This document shows positions 17,691 to 29,915 of a stretch of 64,000 nt of DNA, piece after piece. The DNA lies in contig UBZP01000009.1 of the NCBI GenBank assembly GCA_900469965.1, forward strand, positions 55,228-119,227. The letters are read 5' to 3'. The notes beneath the pieces are model-generated. The model was not told the DNA's origin, did no database searches, and worked only from the letters and a program-made list of their open reading frames with translations. The translations under genes were made by a program, and so were the position numbers. Every line of letters begins with the position of its first letter. Position 1 is the stretch's first letter. Source of the DNA: Hyphomicrobiales bacterium. GTDB lineage: Bacteria > Pseudomonadota > Alphaproteobacteria > Rhizobiales > Rhizobiaceae.

Positions 17691-19088
17691 TCACAGGCTC
17701 CAATCTTCATCAAGCGAATAGGCCCGCACATAGTCGATTTTCATCTGCGCCCCGTCGTCGAAGTCGCTTGACGGCGTTCCCGCGGTGCCGCCCACGGCCA
17801 GATTGAGCACCATGTACATCGGATCGTGCATGTCGTCCGGCGTCTCCGCGCGGGCGATCTCGACACCGTCGAAGGTCCAGACGAGTTCGTCCTCCGTCCA
17901 CAGGAGGCCGTAGTTGTGGAAGCCGTCGGTGCTCGGCACCGAGGTCGCGGTACTCTCGGTGGTGCGCGAGCCGGTCTCCATCGAATGGACGGTCGTGTGG
18001 ATCGTGTTCGGATCCTGCCCGCGCATCTCGACCACGTCCAGTTCCGGCGGCCAGGTGCCGTTCTCCGGCAAGAGCCAGAAGGCCGGCCAGGCGCCGCGGT
18101 CGTCCGGCATGTCGGCGCGGACCTCGAAATAGCCGTAGGTCTGCGCGAACGAGGCGTGCGTCGTCAGGATGCCTGAAGTGTAGTCATAGCCGGAAACGGC
18201 CCCTTTCATCTCCTCCGGCGTCCGCTCGGCGGAGATCGTCAGGACGCCGTTCTGCACGGAGAAGGGATTGAGCGACTTGGTCGGCCCGTAGGCCGGGTTG
18301 ACGTACCATTGCAGTTCGCCGTTGGTGTGCAGCGTCCCGCCGCTCTCCGGTGCCCAGGGGAACTTTCCCTCCCATATCCCGCTCGTGCCGTTGTGAAGCC
18401 AGAGCGCGTTGAAGTTGTCGAAGAAGCTCTGGGTCATGTTCGACTTGTCGATCGCAAGCTCGAACTGGTCGGCGCCCAGCTCGGCCGCGGTCATGTTGGC
18501 GAGCACGAGTTTTTCGCCGCCGCCGAGGTCGAGATGCAGGTTGTCGCCCTTCTGCGTCAGGCGCGACTGGACCTGCGCGAACGAGGTGATCCCGTAACCC
18601 TTCAGCCGGATCGTGTCGTCGGCGCCGAAATCCGCGATCAGCTCGCTGCCGGTGCCCTTCTCCAGGAGAAAGATGTCCGCGCCGCCGCCGCCGATCAGCA
18701 CGTCGTTGCCGCGCCCGCCATGGAGCGTCTGCGAGCCGGTGCCGCCGGTGATGATGTTGTCGGCCGAATTGCCGAAGCCATAGCGCCCGTCACCGGTGAC
18801 GTCCAGGTTCTCGAAATTCGTCGGGAGCGTGTAGCTCATCCAGGTGGAGATGGTGTCCGTCCCCTCGCCCGCCATCTCCGAGGCGACGTTCCGCGCGGAA
18901 TAGAGATAGTAGATGTCGTCGCCGGTGCCGCCGGCCATCGTCACCGTCGCGCCCGAGCTTCCCCAGAGGGAATCGTTGCCGGCCGTGCCGTTCAGGACCG
19001 GCCCCGAGCCGACCGCGGAAAACCAGGCGGTCGAGGCGCCGCTGTAGTAGAGCGGCTTGCCGAGGGCGTTGAGGATGCTTGAACTCAT
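17691..19088 (-). CDS. RTX-repeat GH16 beta-glycanase, ExsH-like
   Basis: A 465-residue secreted glycanase. N-terminal part (about 30-190) carries haemolysin-type calcium-binding repeats (GGTGDDIYYLY, GGRGNDVLIGGGGADIF) and no classical signal peptide, indicating type I secretion. Residues about 220-460 are a GH16 domain with catalytic ELDVVE at 349-354 (nucleophile Glu349, acid/base Glu354) and WPAFWLLPE before it. Architecture and length resemble S. meliloti ExsH and rhizobial PlyA, which trim acidic exopolysaccharide, so the likely substrate is the organism's own EPS. ATG at 19088 follows GGAGAAG. A perfect 16-bp palindrome lies 86 bp upstream. Confidence 0.9.
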   Translation of the reverse strand: MSSSILNALGKPLYYSGASTAWFSAVGSGPVLNGTAGNDSLWGSSGATVTMAGGTGDDIYYLYSARNVASEMAGEGTDTISTWMSYTLPTNFENLDVTGDGRYGFGNSADNIITGGTGSQTLHGGRGNDVLIGGGGADIFLLEKGTGSELIADFGADDTIRLKGYGITSFAQVQSRLTQKGDNLHLDLGGGEKLVLANMTAAELGADQFELAIDKSNMTQSFFDNFNALWLHNGTSGIWEGKFPWAPESGGTLHTNGELQWYVNPAYGPTKSLNPFSVQNGVLTISAERTPEEMKGAVSGYDYTSGILTTHASFAQTYGYFEVRADMPDDRGAWPAFWLLPENGTWPPELDVVEMRGQDPNTIHTTVHSMETGSRTTESTATSVPSTDGFHNYGLLWTEDELVWTFDGVEIARAETPDDMHDPMYMVLNLAVGGTAGTPSSDFDDGAQMKIDYVRAYSLDEDWSL

Positions 19089-19173
19089 CGGGCTTCTCCG
19101 TTTGATGGCGGCCCCGCCCCGGCGACGGCAAAGGGGCGTGGTGACGCGGGCCCGTCTGCTGCATCGCAACAAA

Positions 19174-19189
19174 TGTACGTTAACGTACA
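19174..19189. promoter_or_regulatory. perfect palindrome TGTACGTTAACGTACA
   Basis: A spacer-free 16-bp inverted repeat in the otherwise featureless 218-bp region upstream of the GH16 gene. Its distance to that ATG (86 bp) fits an operator overlapping or just upstream of the promoter. The cognate regulator is not encoded beside it. Confidence 0.5.
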
Positions 19190-19306
19190 GAAATGGAGAA
19201 GGCAACCGGCGGCGGTGACGAAGCCGACAGGGGCTCGTCACGGCTGCGGCCCGTCAGGGCCGCACAGCCGGTTGCGCGAGGCGGTCCGAAGAGGCGACCT
19301 GCGCGG

Positions 19307-20740
19307 TCAGGCCTCGCGCACCGCAGGGATGACCCAGGAGCCGTCGAGGATCGACGGCGGGCTGTCGTCCGGCCAGTAGAGCCGCATCATCAGGATGAAC
19401 TTTCCGGCCGGCGCCGGCAGCCAGTTGGACTCCTTCTCGGCCCCCGGGGACTGGTGCTGGATGTAGATCTCGGTGGAACCGTCCGGCATTGTCTTCAGGT
19501 CCTGCCGCGCACTGATCGAGTAGCGGTTGATCGGGTTTTCGACGAAGAAATACTTGTCGTTATACATGGTGATCGACCAGAAGCCGCGGACCGGCGGCAG
19601 CTGACCCTTGGGGAAAGTCAGCACATACTTGTTCGCCCCGTCATAGGCGCGGCCGAACAGGCCCTCCTTCCGCTTCGTCGAGGTCGGATAGATGGCATCC
19701 TGCGGCCGGTTGGCGCCGAGCCCGATCGCCGTGATCAGCGCCCGCTGCAGGTATTCCGTGCCGTAGACGCCCGTCTTCGTGGTGAAGCCCCAGCCGTTGA
19801 TGTCCTTCACGTCGCCGTCCGAGAACTTGAAGTGCAGCATGATGCGGCCGAAGGCGATCTCGGGGATATGCCGCACGAAACGCGTATCGAGCTTGCTCTT
19901 GTCGAAATCCTTGCCCGGCACGATGCCGATCCGGGCCATCTTTTCCACCATCTCCGCGTCCGCGGCCGTCGGCGGATTGGTCTTCATCAGCTCGCTCAGA
20001 AGCGTGAAGTACTCCACCGCATCCATGCGGTTGACCTGGTCGCGCACGGCGGTCTTCATGTCGATGCCGGGATCGACCTTGCCGGCCGGCGGCGTATAGG
20101 GCTTGCCGTAGGCGCTGAGGGGGCAGAGCGTGCATTCGTCCTGGATGGCATGCACGGCCTTGTAGTCCTCCGGCGTGCCCGTGCAGTAGATCCGCCCGAG
20201 GATCCAGACGAGGCTGGTCGCCGACTTGTATTCGACGACGCCGTCGGGAAGCTGGCCCTCCCAACCGGGACCGGTGATGGCGAAGGTGTGCCCGTCCTGC
20301 CCGGTCGTGCGCGATCCCGGCACCTGGAACACCGTCGTCCAGCCGTCCAGCATCGGAAACAGGAAGTAGCGATCCTTCATCGCCGGATAGGAGAACACCC
20401 ATGGCTCCTTGCCGACGTCGACGAAGGCGGTCGTATAGAGCGTATCGGCATTCGGCGCGGTGACGTCGGTGAACGAGGCGTTGGGATATTCGCGCAGCTT
20501 GATGATATGCCCCATCGGCCCCTTGCTGCCCTCCGGGCCTGCGACGTTCGTCACCACCCGCCGCGTCATTTCCATGGTCACGAGCGGGTAGCCGTAGACA
20601 TAGGCCTCGACGGCCGTCCAGAAATCGCTCTCCCCCTCGAAGGGATCGACGATCGGCAGGTCGAAGGCGCGGGCTGGCAGGGCGCTTGCGGCAAGCAGGC
20701 CCATACCGCTGAGCGAGACGGCACGGCGCGAAATCTTCAT
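19307..20740 (-). CDS. secreted DUF1254/DUF1214 protein
   Basis: A 477-residue protein with a signal peptide (KISRRAVSLSGMGLLAASALPARA; the twin Arg suggests possible Tat export). DUF1254 follows (AYVYGYPLVTMEMTRR, then NADTLYTTAFVDVGKEPWVFSYP), and DUF1214 at the C-terminus (RGFWSITMYNDKYFFVENPINRY). Family function is unknown; members often occur near stress or lipid genes. Length is normal. ATG at 20740 follows GGGAGG. No operon partner is evident. Confidence 0.88.
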   Translation of the reverse strand: MKISRRAVSLSGMGLLAASALPARAFDLPIVDPFEGESDFWTAVEAYVYGYPLVTMEMTRRVVTNVAGPEGSKGPMGHIIKLREYPNASFTDVTAPNADTLYTTAFVDVGKEPWVFSYPAMKDRYFLFPMLDGWTTVFQVPGSRTTGQDGHTFAITGPGWEGQLPDGVVEYKSATSLVWILGRIYCTGTPEDYKAVHAIQDECTLCPLSAYGKPYTPPAGKVDPGIDMKTAVRDQVNRMDAVEYFTLLSELMKTNPPTAADAEMVEKMARIGIVPGKDFDKSKLDTRFVRHIPEIAFGRIMLHFKFSDGDVKDINGWGFTTKTGVYGTEYLQRALITAIGLGANRPQDAIYPTSTKRKEGLFGRAYDGANKYVLTFPKGQLPPVRGFWSITMYNDKYFFVENPINRYSISARQDLKTMPDGSTEIYIQHQSPGAEKESNWLPAPAGKFILMMRLYWPDDSPPSILDGSWVIPAVREA

Positions 20741-20932
20741 GGAAACCTCCCAAGGAAAGTCGTGACGCCGTGCGGTTTCGGCCCGCCACGATCAGAGCGT
20801 GCATTCCCCAATGCCCGCGGCCATCCTATCATGGGCGACGGCGCGGCGAAGGCGGCGCAGCGTGGCCATCCGGCGTAGGGGAGCCTACACCCTCCGGTGT
20901 AATCTCCTGTGTCTCCAGTGTTCGGTCCGGCG

Positions 20933-20965
20933 CAAAAAGAAAGGCCGGACACCTAGTCCGGCCTT
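20933..20965 (-). terminator. intrinsic terminator of rpoD
   Basis: A perfect 10-bp stem (20941-20950 with 20956-20965, AAGGCCGGAC/GTCCGGCCTT) with a 5-nt loop; reading leftwards it is followed by TTTCTTTTTG. Located 28 bp behind the rpoD stop. Among the best intrinsic terminators in the window. Confidence 0.85.
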
Positions 20966-20992
20966 CTCTCATGTTTTCGGGCGCCTGCCCGG

Positions 20993-23041
<2,049 letters not shown>

Positions 23042-23461
23042 TTAGTCTTCGCTTTCCTGGGGTATCCAGTTTCAGTGCCGCCGGGATCCATGCGAGCGCC
23101 CGCTTCACGCCCCGGCGCCGTGCCAACCCGTTTCACTGACCTAACGGAATGAAACTTAAATCCTGATTAACCACGCCTCGCCTCCGGAGGCCGTGGACAT
23201 GCTGCCGCGGCAACATGATTGACATGACTTCCCGGTCCGCCGTACCCATCTCGCCTTTTGCCAGAAATGGTGATTCCCAGATTTTTCGGCTCCGTCAAGC
23301 TTTTCCGCCAAAAAACCCGGAAAACCCTTTGATTCGGGTCTTCAAGGCCTGGGGCGCCGGTTGCGGGTGTTGGCCAAGATGTAGGAGCAGTCGCGGAAAA
23401 GACAAGGGGGCGAATTCGCCGCTGATTCGCAACCCCAGGAAACGCCTGGCAGCAAACCGCC
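23042..23461. other. 420-bp spacer upstream of rpoD
   Basis: No gene recognised. It must hold the rpoD promoter(s) and the end of the tdh transcript. Two perfect 12-bp palindromes stand out: GCCTCCGGAGGC at 23180-23191 (inside a longer CCACG...CGTGG pairing) and GGCGAATTCGCC at 23409-23420. Composition is more AT-rich than the flanking genes around 23260-23340. Confidence 0.4.
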
Positions 23462-24496
23462 TCACCAGTCCATCACGACCTTGCCGGAATTGCCGGACCG
23501 CATCGCCTCGAAACCGTCCCGGAACTGGTCGATGCCGATGCGGTGGGTGATGATCGGCGAAAGGTCGAGCCCGCCCTGCACGAAGGCGATCATCTTGTAC
23601 CAGGTCTCGAACATCTCGCGGCCGTAGATGCCCTTCAGGGTCAGCATCTTGAAGATGACCTTGTTCCAGTCGATGCCGAAGCCGTCGGGCGCAATCCCGA
23701 GGATCGCGATCTTGCCGCCATTGTTCATCGCATCGATCATCGAGCGGAAGGCGGGCGGCGCGCCGGACATCTCGAGCCCCACGTCGAAGCCCTCGGTCAT
23801 GCCGATCTTGGCCATCACCGCGTTCAGGTCCTCGCTCGAGGCGTCCACCACATGGTCGATGCCGACCTTGCGGGCAAGCTCGAGCCGCACCGGGTTGATG
23901 TCGGTGATCACCACCTTGCGGGCGCCGGAGCGCTTGGCCACCATCGCCCCCATGATGCCGATCGGGCCGGCACCGGTGACGAGCACGTCTTCGCCCACGA
24001 GGTCGAAGGACAGCGCGGTGTGCACCGCATTGCCGAACGGATCGAAGATCGCCGCCACCTCGTCCGGCACGTCGTCGGGGATCGGCACGACGTTGTGCTC
24101 GGGAATGCAGACGAACTCGCCGAACGAGCCCGGCCGGTTGACGCCGACGCCTTGCGTGTAGTGACAGAGATGGCCGCGCCCGGCCCGGCAGTTGCGGCAC
24201 TTGCCGCAGACGATGTGCCCCTCGCCGGACACCCGTTCTCCGACCCTGTACTTGGTGACGGCCGATCCGATCTCGGCGATCTCGCCGACGAACTCATGGC
24301 CGACCACCATCGGCACCGGAATGGTCTTCTGCGCCCAGTGGTCCCAGTTCCAGATGTGCACGTCGGTGCCGCAGATCGCCGACTTCTTCACCCGGATCAG
24401 CACGTCGTTCGCCCCGACCTCGGGGACCGGGACGTTTTCCATCCACAGACCGACCTCGGGCTTCGATTTGACCAGCGCGCGCATCATGTTCGACAT
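23462..24496 (-). CDS. tdh: L-threonine 3-dehydrogenase
   Basis: A 344-residue zinc-dependent medium-chain dehydrogenase that oxidises L-threonine to 2-amino-3-ketobutyrate with NAD. Seen: catalytic-zinc Cys in [14 protein letters not shown] (typical of Tdh), [12 protein letters not shown], the structural-zinc block [15 protein letters not shown], and the Rossmann loop [13 protein letters not shown]. It lies in one direction with kbl (next enzyme of the pathway), 114 bp downstream of it. GAGGAACAAGCC precedes ATG 24496. The spacer between the two contains a repeat element. Confidence 0.97.
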   Translation of the reverse strand: MSNMMRALVKSKPEVGLWMENVPVPEVGANDVLIRVKKSAICGTDVHIWNWDHWAQKTIPVPMVVGHEFVGEIAEIGSAVTKYRVGERVSGEGHIVCGKCRNCRAGRGHLCHYTQGVGVNRPGSFGEFVCIPEHNVVPIPDDVPDEVAAIFDPFGNAVHTALSFDLVGEDVLVTGAGPIGIMGAMVAKRSGARKVVITDINPVRLELARKVGIDHVVDASSEDLNAVMAKIGMTEGFDVGLEMSGAPPAFRSMIDAMNNGGKIAILGIAPDGFGIDWNKVIFKMLTLKGIYGREMFETWYKMIAFVQGGLDLSPIITHRIGIDQFRDGFEAMRSGNSGKVVMDW

Positions 24497-24526
24497 GGCT
24501 TGTTCCTCATTCTTCCTTCAAAGGGG

Positions 24527-24588
24527 GCCCCTCATCCGCCTGCCGGCACCTTCTCCCCGCCTGCGGGGAGAGGGCTAGGGTGAGGGGC
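24527..24588. repeat. intergenic palindromic repeat, copy 1
   Basis: Bounded by GCCCCTCA and TGAGGGGC, with an inner CTCCCCGC/GCGGGGAG palindrome. The block CTCATCCGCCTGCCGGCACC recurs at the right end of the window. This is the abundant REP-like intergenic repeat of rhizobial genomes. It sits between kbl and tdh and may stabilise or attenuate their shared transcript. Confidence 0.8.
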
Positions 24589-24610
24589 AAAGCGGCAAGG
24601 CTAGCCCCTT

Positions 24611-25798
24611 TCAGATCACACCCAGTTCCCGTCCGACGTCCGCAAACACGGCGATCGCCTTTTCGACGTCCGCCCGCGAATGCGCCGCCGACATCTGCGT
24701 GCGGATGCGGGCCTGGCCCCTCGGCACGACGGGGAAGGAGAAGCCGATCACGTAGACGCCCTTCTCCAGCATTTTCGCCGCCATCGCCTGCGCCAGCGCC
24801 GCGTCGCCGAGCATGACCGGGATGATCGGATGCCCCTCGCCCGCGAGCGTGAAGCCGAGCTTCGTCATTTCGGTGCGGAACAGATCGGCGTTGTCGGAAA
24901 GGCGCTTGCGGAGCGCATCGCCGTTCTCGATCAGGTCGAACACCTTGAGCGAGGCGGCGGCGATGACCGGGGCGAGCGTGTTGGAGAAGAGATAGGGGCG
25001 CGAGCGCTGGCGCAGCCAGTCGACCACCTCGGCCTTCGCCGACGTATAGCCGCCCGACGCGCCGCCGAGCGCCTTGCCGAGCGTGCCGGTGATGATGTCC
25101 ACCCGCCCCTCGACGCCGCAATGCTCGGCCGAGCCGCGGCCGTGCGCGCCCACGAAGCCCACCGCATGGCTGTCGTCCACCATGACCATCGCGCCGTACT
25201 TCTCGGCGAGGTCGCACACACCGCCGAGGTTGGCGATGATGCCGTCCATGGAAAAGACGCCGTCGGTGGCGATCAGCTTGAAGCGGCTGCCCTCGGCCTT
25301 CTTCAGCTCCTCCTCCAGCGCCGCCATGTCGTTGTTGGCGTAGCGGAAGCGCTTGGCCTTGGAGAGCCGCACGCCGTCGATGATCGAGGCATGGTTGAGT
25401 GCATCCGAGATAATGGCGTCGTCTTCGGAAAGCAGCGTCTCGAACAGGCCGCCATTGGCATCGAAGCAGGAGGAATAGAGGATCGTGTCCTCCATGCCGA
25501 GGAAGGACGAGATCCGCGCCTCCAGTTGCTTGTGCTCTTCTTGCGTGCCGCAGATGAAGCGCACCGAGGCCATGCCGTAGCCGTAGCGGTCGAGCGCGGC
25601 CTTCGCCGCCGCCGCCAGTTCCTCGCTGTCGGCGAGCCCCAGATAGTTGTTGGCGCAGAAGTTCAGCACGCGCGAGCCCGAGGCGACCTCGATCGTGCCC
25701 GCCTGCTTGGAGGTGATCACGCGCTCGGCCTTGTAGAGGCCGGCGGTCTTCAAAGCCTCCAGTTCGTTGCGCAGATGGGAAAGGAATTCGGTGCTCAT
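24611..25798 (-). CDS. kbl: 2-amino-3-ketobutyrate CoA ligase (glycine C-acetyltransferase)
   Basis: A 395-residue PLP enzyme of the alpha-oxoamine synthase family. It cleaves 2-amino-3-ketobutyrate with CoA to glycine and acetyl-CoA, completing the threonine breakdown begun by Tdh. Seen: NNYLGLA near residue 50, GGLFETLL, the [13 protein letters not shown]-aspartate strand, and the Schiff-base lysine Lys242 in [16 protein letters not shown] at 25798 gives the usual family length; the frame extends 18 codons further upstream without similarity. Confidence 0.97.
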   Translation of the reverse strand: MSTEFLSHLRNELEALKTAGLYKAERVITSKQAGTIEVASGSRVLNFCANNYLGLADSEELAAAAKAALDRYGYGMASVRFICGTQEEHKQLEARISSFLGMEDTILYSSCFDANGGLFETLLSEDDAIISDALNHASIIDGVRLSKAKRFRYANNDMAALEEELKKAEGSRFKLIATDGVFSMDGIIANLGGVCDLAEKYGAMVMVDDSHAVGFVGAHGRGSAEHCGVEGRVDIITGTLGKALGGASGGYTSAKAEVVDWLRQRSRPYLFSNTLAPVIAAASLKVFDLIENGDALRKRLSDNADLFRTEMTKLGFTLAGEGHPIIPVMLGDAALAQAMAAKMLEKGVYVIGFSFPVVPRGQARIRTQMSAAHSRADVEKAIAVFADVGRELGVI

Positions 25799-25879
25799 GG
25801 GGGTGCTCCGGTCATCGGGATGGCGGGGTTCTAGCACGTCCGCTTCCGCCATGCAGCCACCATCATGGCGATCGCCCCC

Positions 25880-27244
25880 TTACCCCACAAGCGCCTGCGT
25901 CGGGGCGGCGATGCGCTCCTCCAGCGCCGCCAGCGGCACCGGCCGCCCGAAGTAGTAGCCCTGGAATTTCCGGCAGCCGCAGGACAGCATGAACTGGAAC
26001 TGCTCCTCGGTCTCGATGCCCTCGGCCAGGATTTCCAGGCTCAGGTCGTGGCCCATCTTGGCGATGTTGCGGGCCAGCGAGGCGCCCCGGCCGCTCTCCG
26101 TCACCGCGCGCACGAAACTGCGATCGATCTTGAGCTGCTGCAGCGGAAGCTGGCGGAGGTGGCTGAGCGAGGAATAGCCGGTGCCGAAATCGTCGAGCGC
26201 GATGGCGATGCCGGCGCGCTCCAGCGCCTTCATCGTCTCCACCAGATCGTCGATGTCGGCGACGAAGATGCTCTCGGTGAGCTCCAGCTTCAGCATGGCC
26301 GGCTCGATGCCGTAGGCCTCCAGCGTCCCCGTCACCAGCGCCACGAAATCCGCCATCCTGAACTGGTCGGCGCTGACATTGATCGACAGGACGAGCGTGC
26401 TGGTTGCGGCGTTGGCCCTCCAGCCCGAAAGCGTCTGCGCCGCCTCCTTCAGCACCCAGCTCCCGAGCCGCGGCATCAGGCCGGCCCGCTCCGCCGCCGG
26501 CACGAACTCGTCGGGCGAGACATAGCCCCGCTTCGGATGCTTCCAGCGCAGGAGCGCTTCCGCACCGACGACCGCGCCCGCCTGATCCACCTGCGGCTGA
26601 TAGAAGAGCTCGAACTGCTCGTCGTCCAATGCCGCGCGCAGCTCCCGCACCATGTTGCCGTCCAGCGTGAATTCGCGCTGAAGCAGCACGATGCCGCCGC
26701 CGAGCAGGACGACGACGGAGACGACGTTGATCCATGCGGTGACGCCCCGGACCGTGTCCGGCAAGGGCGTCGCGAAGGCAAAGGTCATCGGCGAACTGGA
26801 AAACACGACGAACCCGGCGATGCAGAGCACGATCATAGCGAGCTGCAGCCTGCCGCGGTCCCGCCCGTAATTGGCATAGCCGGCAAGGGCGATGACGAGG
26901 AAATAGAAGTGGCACACGCGCGGCACCGCGTCGCTCGGCACGTCGAAGAGCAGCGAGAACAGCACGACGAACAGAGCGCAGACGAACTGGGCGGCGAGAT
27001 AGCCGGTCGAGAAGTTCCCGCGGCTTGCCGCCTCCCAGCAGGCGGTGATCACCAGCATCAGGAAGCCGTCGAGAAGAACCAGGTGCCAGTTGCCGACGAT
27101 GGCAAAGATCGGTAGCCACAGCGCGGTGAAGACGATGCCGACCGGCAGTGCCGCCTGGCACACGAGCAGGAGATGCTGCGAATGACGCGCGGCCGGATCG
27201 GTCGAAAGGCGATTTCGGATATTTTTGAATATGTTAATGGTCAT
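25880..27244 (-). CDS. membrane EAL-domain c-di-GMP phosphodiesterase
   Basis: A 454-residue protein. Residues about 25-195 contain five or six membrane segments without a known sensor signature; residues about 200-445 are an EAL domain. Catalytic motifs all present: EALLRW, NVSADQF, LELTES, DDFGTGYSS, KIDRSFV, EGIET and QGYYFGRP, so activity on c-di-GMP is expected. There is no GGDEF domain, making this a dedicated phosphodiesterase. The start (ATG 27244) has no clear ribosome-binding site and may be poorly translated or lie slightly downstream. Confidence 0.92.
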   Translation of the reverse strand: MTINIFKNIRNRLSTDPAARHSQHLLLVCQAALPVGIVFTALWLPIFAIVGNWHLVLLDGFLMLVITACWEAASRGNFSTGYLAAQFVCALFVVLFSLLFDVPSDAVPRVCHFYFLVIALAGYANYGRDRGRLQLAMIVLCIAGFVVFSSSPMTFAFATPLPDTVRGVTAWINVVSVVVLLGGGIVLLQREFTLDGNMVRELRAALDDEQFELFYQPQVDQAGAVVGAEALLRWKHPKRGYVSPDEFVPAAERAGLMPRLGSWVLKEAAQTLSGWRANAATSTLVLSINVSADQFRMADFVALVTGTLEAYGIEPAMLKLELTESIFVADIDDLVETMKALERAGIAIALDDFGTGYSSLSHLRQLPLQQLKIDRSFVRAVTESGRGASLARNIAKMGHDLSLEILAEGIETEEQFQFMLSCGCRKFQGYYFGRPVPLAALEERIAAPTQALVG

Positions 27245-27385
27245 TGGAAAAGAAACTGATTTGAGGGCCGCTCGATATCACAGCCGCTCGCATCAGTGTC
27301 CGGCACATCCAACGATCGTTAACGGACGGTTGCGCCTCAGAGAATTCAGCCGGAGTCGCAGGCCGCCGGCGCGATCGCCGCGCGC

Positions 27386-27835
27386 TCAGCGCGCGGCGAA
27401 TTCGCCGACCAGGCCCTCATAGGCCTCGAACGGCGGAAACCTCTCGAAGCTGTGGACCGCCGGCGTTGCCGCCCAGGACAGTTTCTCGCTGGTATAGGTT
27501 TCGATGAAGGGAACGAACCAGCTCGTATCCTCCAGCATCGTCGGCCGGACATTGACGAAGAAATCGATCCCCTTCGGCCGGGTGAACATCCAGGTCATGC
27601 AGTGCGGGCAGAAATGGTGCCCGGCCTCGGCATTCGCGCCGGCGACGACCGGCTCGCCCTCGACCACGGCAAACCCCTCCGTCGGAATGGCGGCGCTGAG
27701 CGAATAGGCGCTTCCCGACATGCGCTGGCAGCGGGTGCAGTGGCATGCCATCGTCAGGAGCGGCGGCGCGCTGATCTTCAGCTTGACGCGTCCGCAGCGG
27801 CAGGCCCCATGCCAGGGCAGTTTCCATTCGCTCAT
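27386..27835 (-). CDS. GFA-family (glutathione-dependent formaldehyde-activating-like) protein
   Basis: A 149-residue zinc protein. The Cys pattern of the GFA fold is complete: CRC at 12-14, CHCTRC at 31-36 and CPHC at 76-79. Residues between form the glutathione-binding-like beta sandwich. Many relatives are not formaldehyde-activating enzymes, so substrate is open. ATG at 27835 follows GGGAGAAG. It lies 58 bp downstream of recQ in the same direction and may be co-transcribed with it. Confidence 0.88.
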   Translation of the reverse strand: MSEWKLPWHGACRCGRVKLKISAPPLLTMACHCTRCQRMSGSAYSLSAAIPTEGFAVVEGEPVVAGANAEAGHHFCPHCMTWMFTRPKGIDFFVNVRPTMLEDTSWFVPFIETYTSEKLSWAATPAVHSFERFPPFEAYEGLVGEFAAR

Positions 27836-27893
27836 CGCTCTTCTCCCTTTCCCGGCGACCGCTGTCGCCCCTTTCCCGGTTCGTCCCCGGTCC

Positions 27894-29768
27894 TCATGCA
27901 CCCTCGACGTAATCCTCGATCACCGCCAGGAACTGCTTGCCGAACCGCTCGCGCTTGCTCTGGCCGATGCCGGGAATGTCAAGCAGTTCGTTCCAGTCGG
28001 CCGGCCGCTCCTTGGCGAGCGCGATCAGCGTGGCGTCGGGGAAGACGACATAGGGCGGCACGTCCAGCTCCTTGGCGATCGACAGGCGTTCGGCGCGCAG
28101 CCTTTCGAACAGCTCGCGGTCGGAGCCGGCGAGCTCGGCGCGTTCGCGCCCCGATGCCGACTTCTGTCCCCTTCCCGCCCGCGCCGGCGCCGGCCGATCC
28201 TTGCGGAAGCGCACCTCCCGCTCGCGGCGGAACACCGCCCGCGCCTCCGGCTCCAGCTTCATCGCCCCGAAGGCAGCGTGGTCGATGCGGATCAGCCCGG
28301 CGGCGAGAAGCTGGCGGAACACCGACTGCCAGGTGCGCCCCGGAATGTCCTTGCCCGCCCCGAACACCGGCATGCCGGTGTGGCCGAAGCGCTCGGTCTT
28401 CTCGTTGACCGTGCCGAGCAGCACGTCGATGACATGGCCGGTGCCGAAGCGTTCGCCGGTGCGGTAGACGGCGGCGAGCGCCGTGATCGCAGCCTCTGTC
28501 CCGTCCCAGGTCTCGACCGGGTTGCGGCAGGTGTCGCAGTTGCCGCAGCCGCCGGGATGCGCCTCGCCGAAATGGGCGAGGATCGCCTGCCTCCGGCAGG
28601 AGACCGTCTCGCAGATGGCGAGCAGCGCGTTCAGCTTGGCGCGCTCCACCCGCTTGACGTCTTCCCCCGCGTCGCCTTCGTCGATCATCCGCCGCCGCTG
28701 CATCACGTCGGCCATGCCATAGGCCATCCAGACCTCGGAGGGCAGCCCGTCGCGCCCCGCCCGGCCCGTCTCCTGGTAGTAGGCCTCGACGGAGCCGGGC
28801 AGGTCGAGATGGGCGACGTAGCGCACGTCCGGCTTGTCGATGCCCATGCCGAAGGCGACGGTCGCGACGAGGCAGAGGTTCTCCTCCTTCAGGAACGCAT
28901 CCTGGTTGGCGTCGCGCACCGCCCTGTCCAGCCCGGCATGGTAGGGCAGCGCCCGGATCCCCTGGGCGTCGAGCCAGGCGGCCGTATCCTCCACCTTGGC
29001 GCGCGACAGGCAGTAGACGATGCCGCTCGCGTCCTTGTGGCGCGACAGGAAGCGCAGCAGCTGCTGGCGCGGCTGGTCGCGCTCGACGATGTCGTAGGCG
29101 ATGTTCGGCCGGTCGAAGGAGGTGGTGAACACCTTCGCCGCGCCGAGCGACAGCCGCTCGATGATGTCGTCGCGGGTATGCGGGTCGGCGGTCGCCGTCA
29201 GCGCGATCCGCGGCACGCCCGGATAGCGCTCGGCGAGCCGGTCCAGCGCCCGGTACTCCGGGCGGAAGTCGTGGCCCCACTGGGAGACGCAGTGCGCCTC
29301 GTCGATCGCAAACAGCGCGATGCGGGCCTTGCCGATCAGCTCTGCAAAGCCGTCGGTGACGATCCGCTCGGGCGTGACGTAGAGAAGGTCGAGCTCGCCG
29401 GCCCGCACCGCCCGCATGACCGCGCCCGCCTCCTCGCGCGACAGCGCCGAATTCAGCGCCGCCGCGCGCACGCCGAGCTGCTTCAGCGCCTCCACCTGGT
29501 CGCGCATCAGCGCGATCAGCGGCGAGACGACGATGCCCACGCCGTCGCGGCAGAGCGCCGGGATCTGGAAGCAGAGCGATTTTCCGGCGCCGGTCGGAAA
29601 CAGCACCACCGCATCGCCGCCCGCCGTCACATGCTCGACCACCGCCTGCTGCTTGCCGCGGAAGGCATCATAGCCGTAGACGCGCTTGAGCACGTCGAGC
29701 GGGCGCGCGCCGGCGGAGAACAGCCGGTCGGTCGAAAAGGGCGGGTCTTGTCTGTCGGTACGGTGCAT
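27894..29768 (-). CDS. recQ: ATP-dependent DNA helicase RecQ
   Basis: A 624-residue 3'-5' helicase for recombination and replication-fork repair. Walker A PTGAGKS at about 59-65, aromatic-rich loop [19 protein letters not shown] with the DEAH box, zinc-binding Cys cluster in the RQC region (CETVSC ... CGNCDTC), winged helix, and a C-terminal HRDC domain ending [16 protein letters not shown] at 29768 has AAAGAGG upstream; residues upstream in frame show no similarity. No SOS box was seen before it. Confidence 0.96.
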   Translation of the reverse strand: MHRTDRQDPPFSTDRLFSAGARPLDVLKRVYGYDAFRGKQQAVVEHVTAGGDAVVLFPTGAGKSLCFQIPALCRDGVGIVVSPLIALMRDQVEALKQLGVRAAALNSALSREEAGAVMRAVRAGELDLLYVTPERIVTDGFAELIGKARIALFAIDEAHCVSQWGHDFRPEYRALDRLAERYPGVPRIALTATADPHTRDDIIERLSLGAAKVFTTSFDRPNIAYDIVERDQPRQQLLRFLSRHKDASGIVYCLSRAKVEDTAAWLDAQGIRALPYHAGLDRAVRDANQDAFLKEENLCLVATVAFGMGIDKPDVRYVAHLDLPGSVEAYYQETGRAGRDGLPSEVWMAYGMADVMQRRRMIDEGDAGEDVKRVERAKLNALLAICETVSCRRQAILAHFGEAHPGGCGNCDTCRNPVETWDGTEAAITALAAVYRTGERFGTGHVIDVLLGTVNEKTERFGHTGMPVFGAGKDIPGRTWQSVFRQLLAAGLIRIDHAAFGAMKLEPEARAVFRREREVRFRKDRPAPARAGRGQKSASGRERAELAGSDRELFERLRAERLSIAKELDVPPYVVFPDATLIALAKERPADWNELLDIPGIGQSKRERFGKQFLAVIEDYVEGA

Positions 29769-29915
29769 CGGGCCTCTTTCGGGAATCGTCGGGGCATCAT
29801 CGCCAGGCGGCCGGTCGATGCAAGGGCGGCGGGATGCGAAACCGGATCGCATGGGGCTCGTCCGATCCGGCCTGCCACCACCTTCCCGAGCGGGAGAACC
29901 GGAACCGCGGCCGCC

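Noticed and set aside
23219..23224. TTGACA hexamer upstream of rpoD as a promoter.
   Set aside because: It reads away from rpoD and has no -10 hexamer at the proper distance and no gene to serve.
24527..24588. CRISPR repeat.
   Set aside because: The element is a single palindromic intergenic repeat; its other copy is 39 kb away and there are no spacer arrays anywhere in the window.
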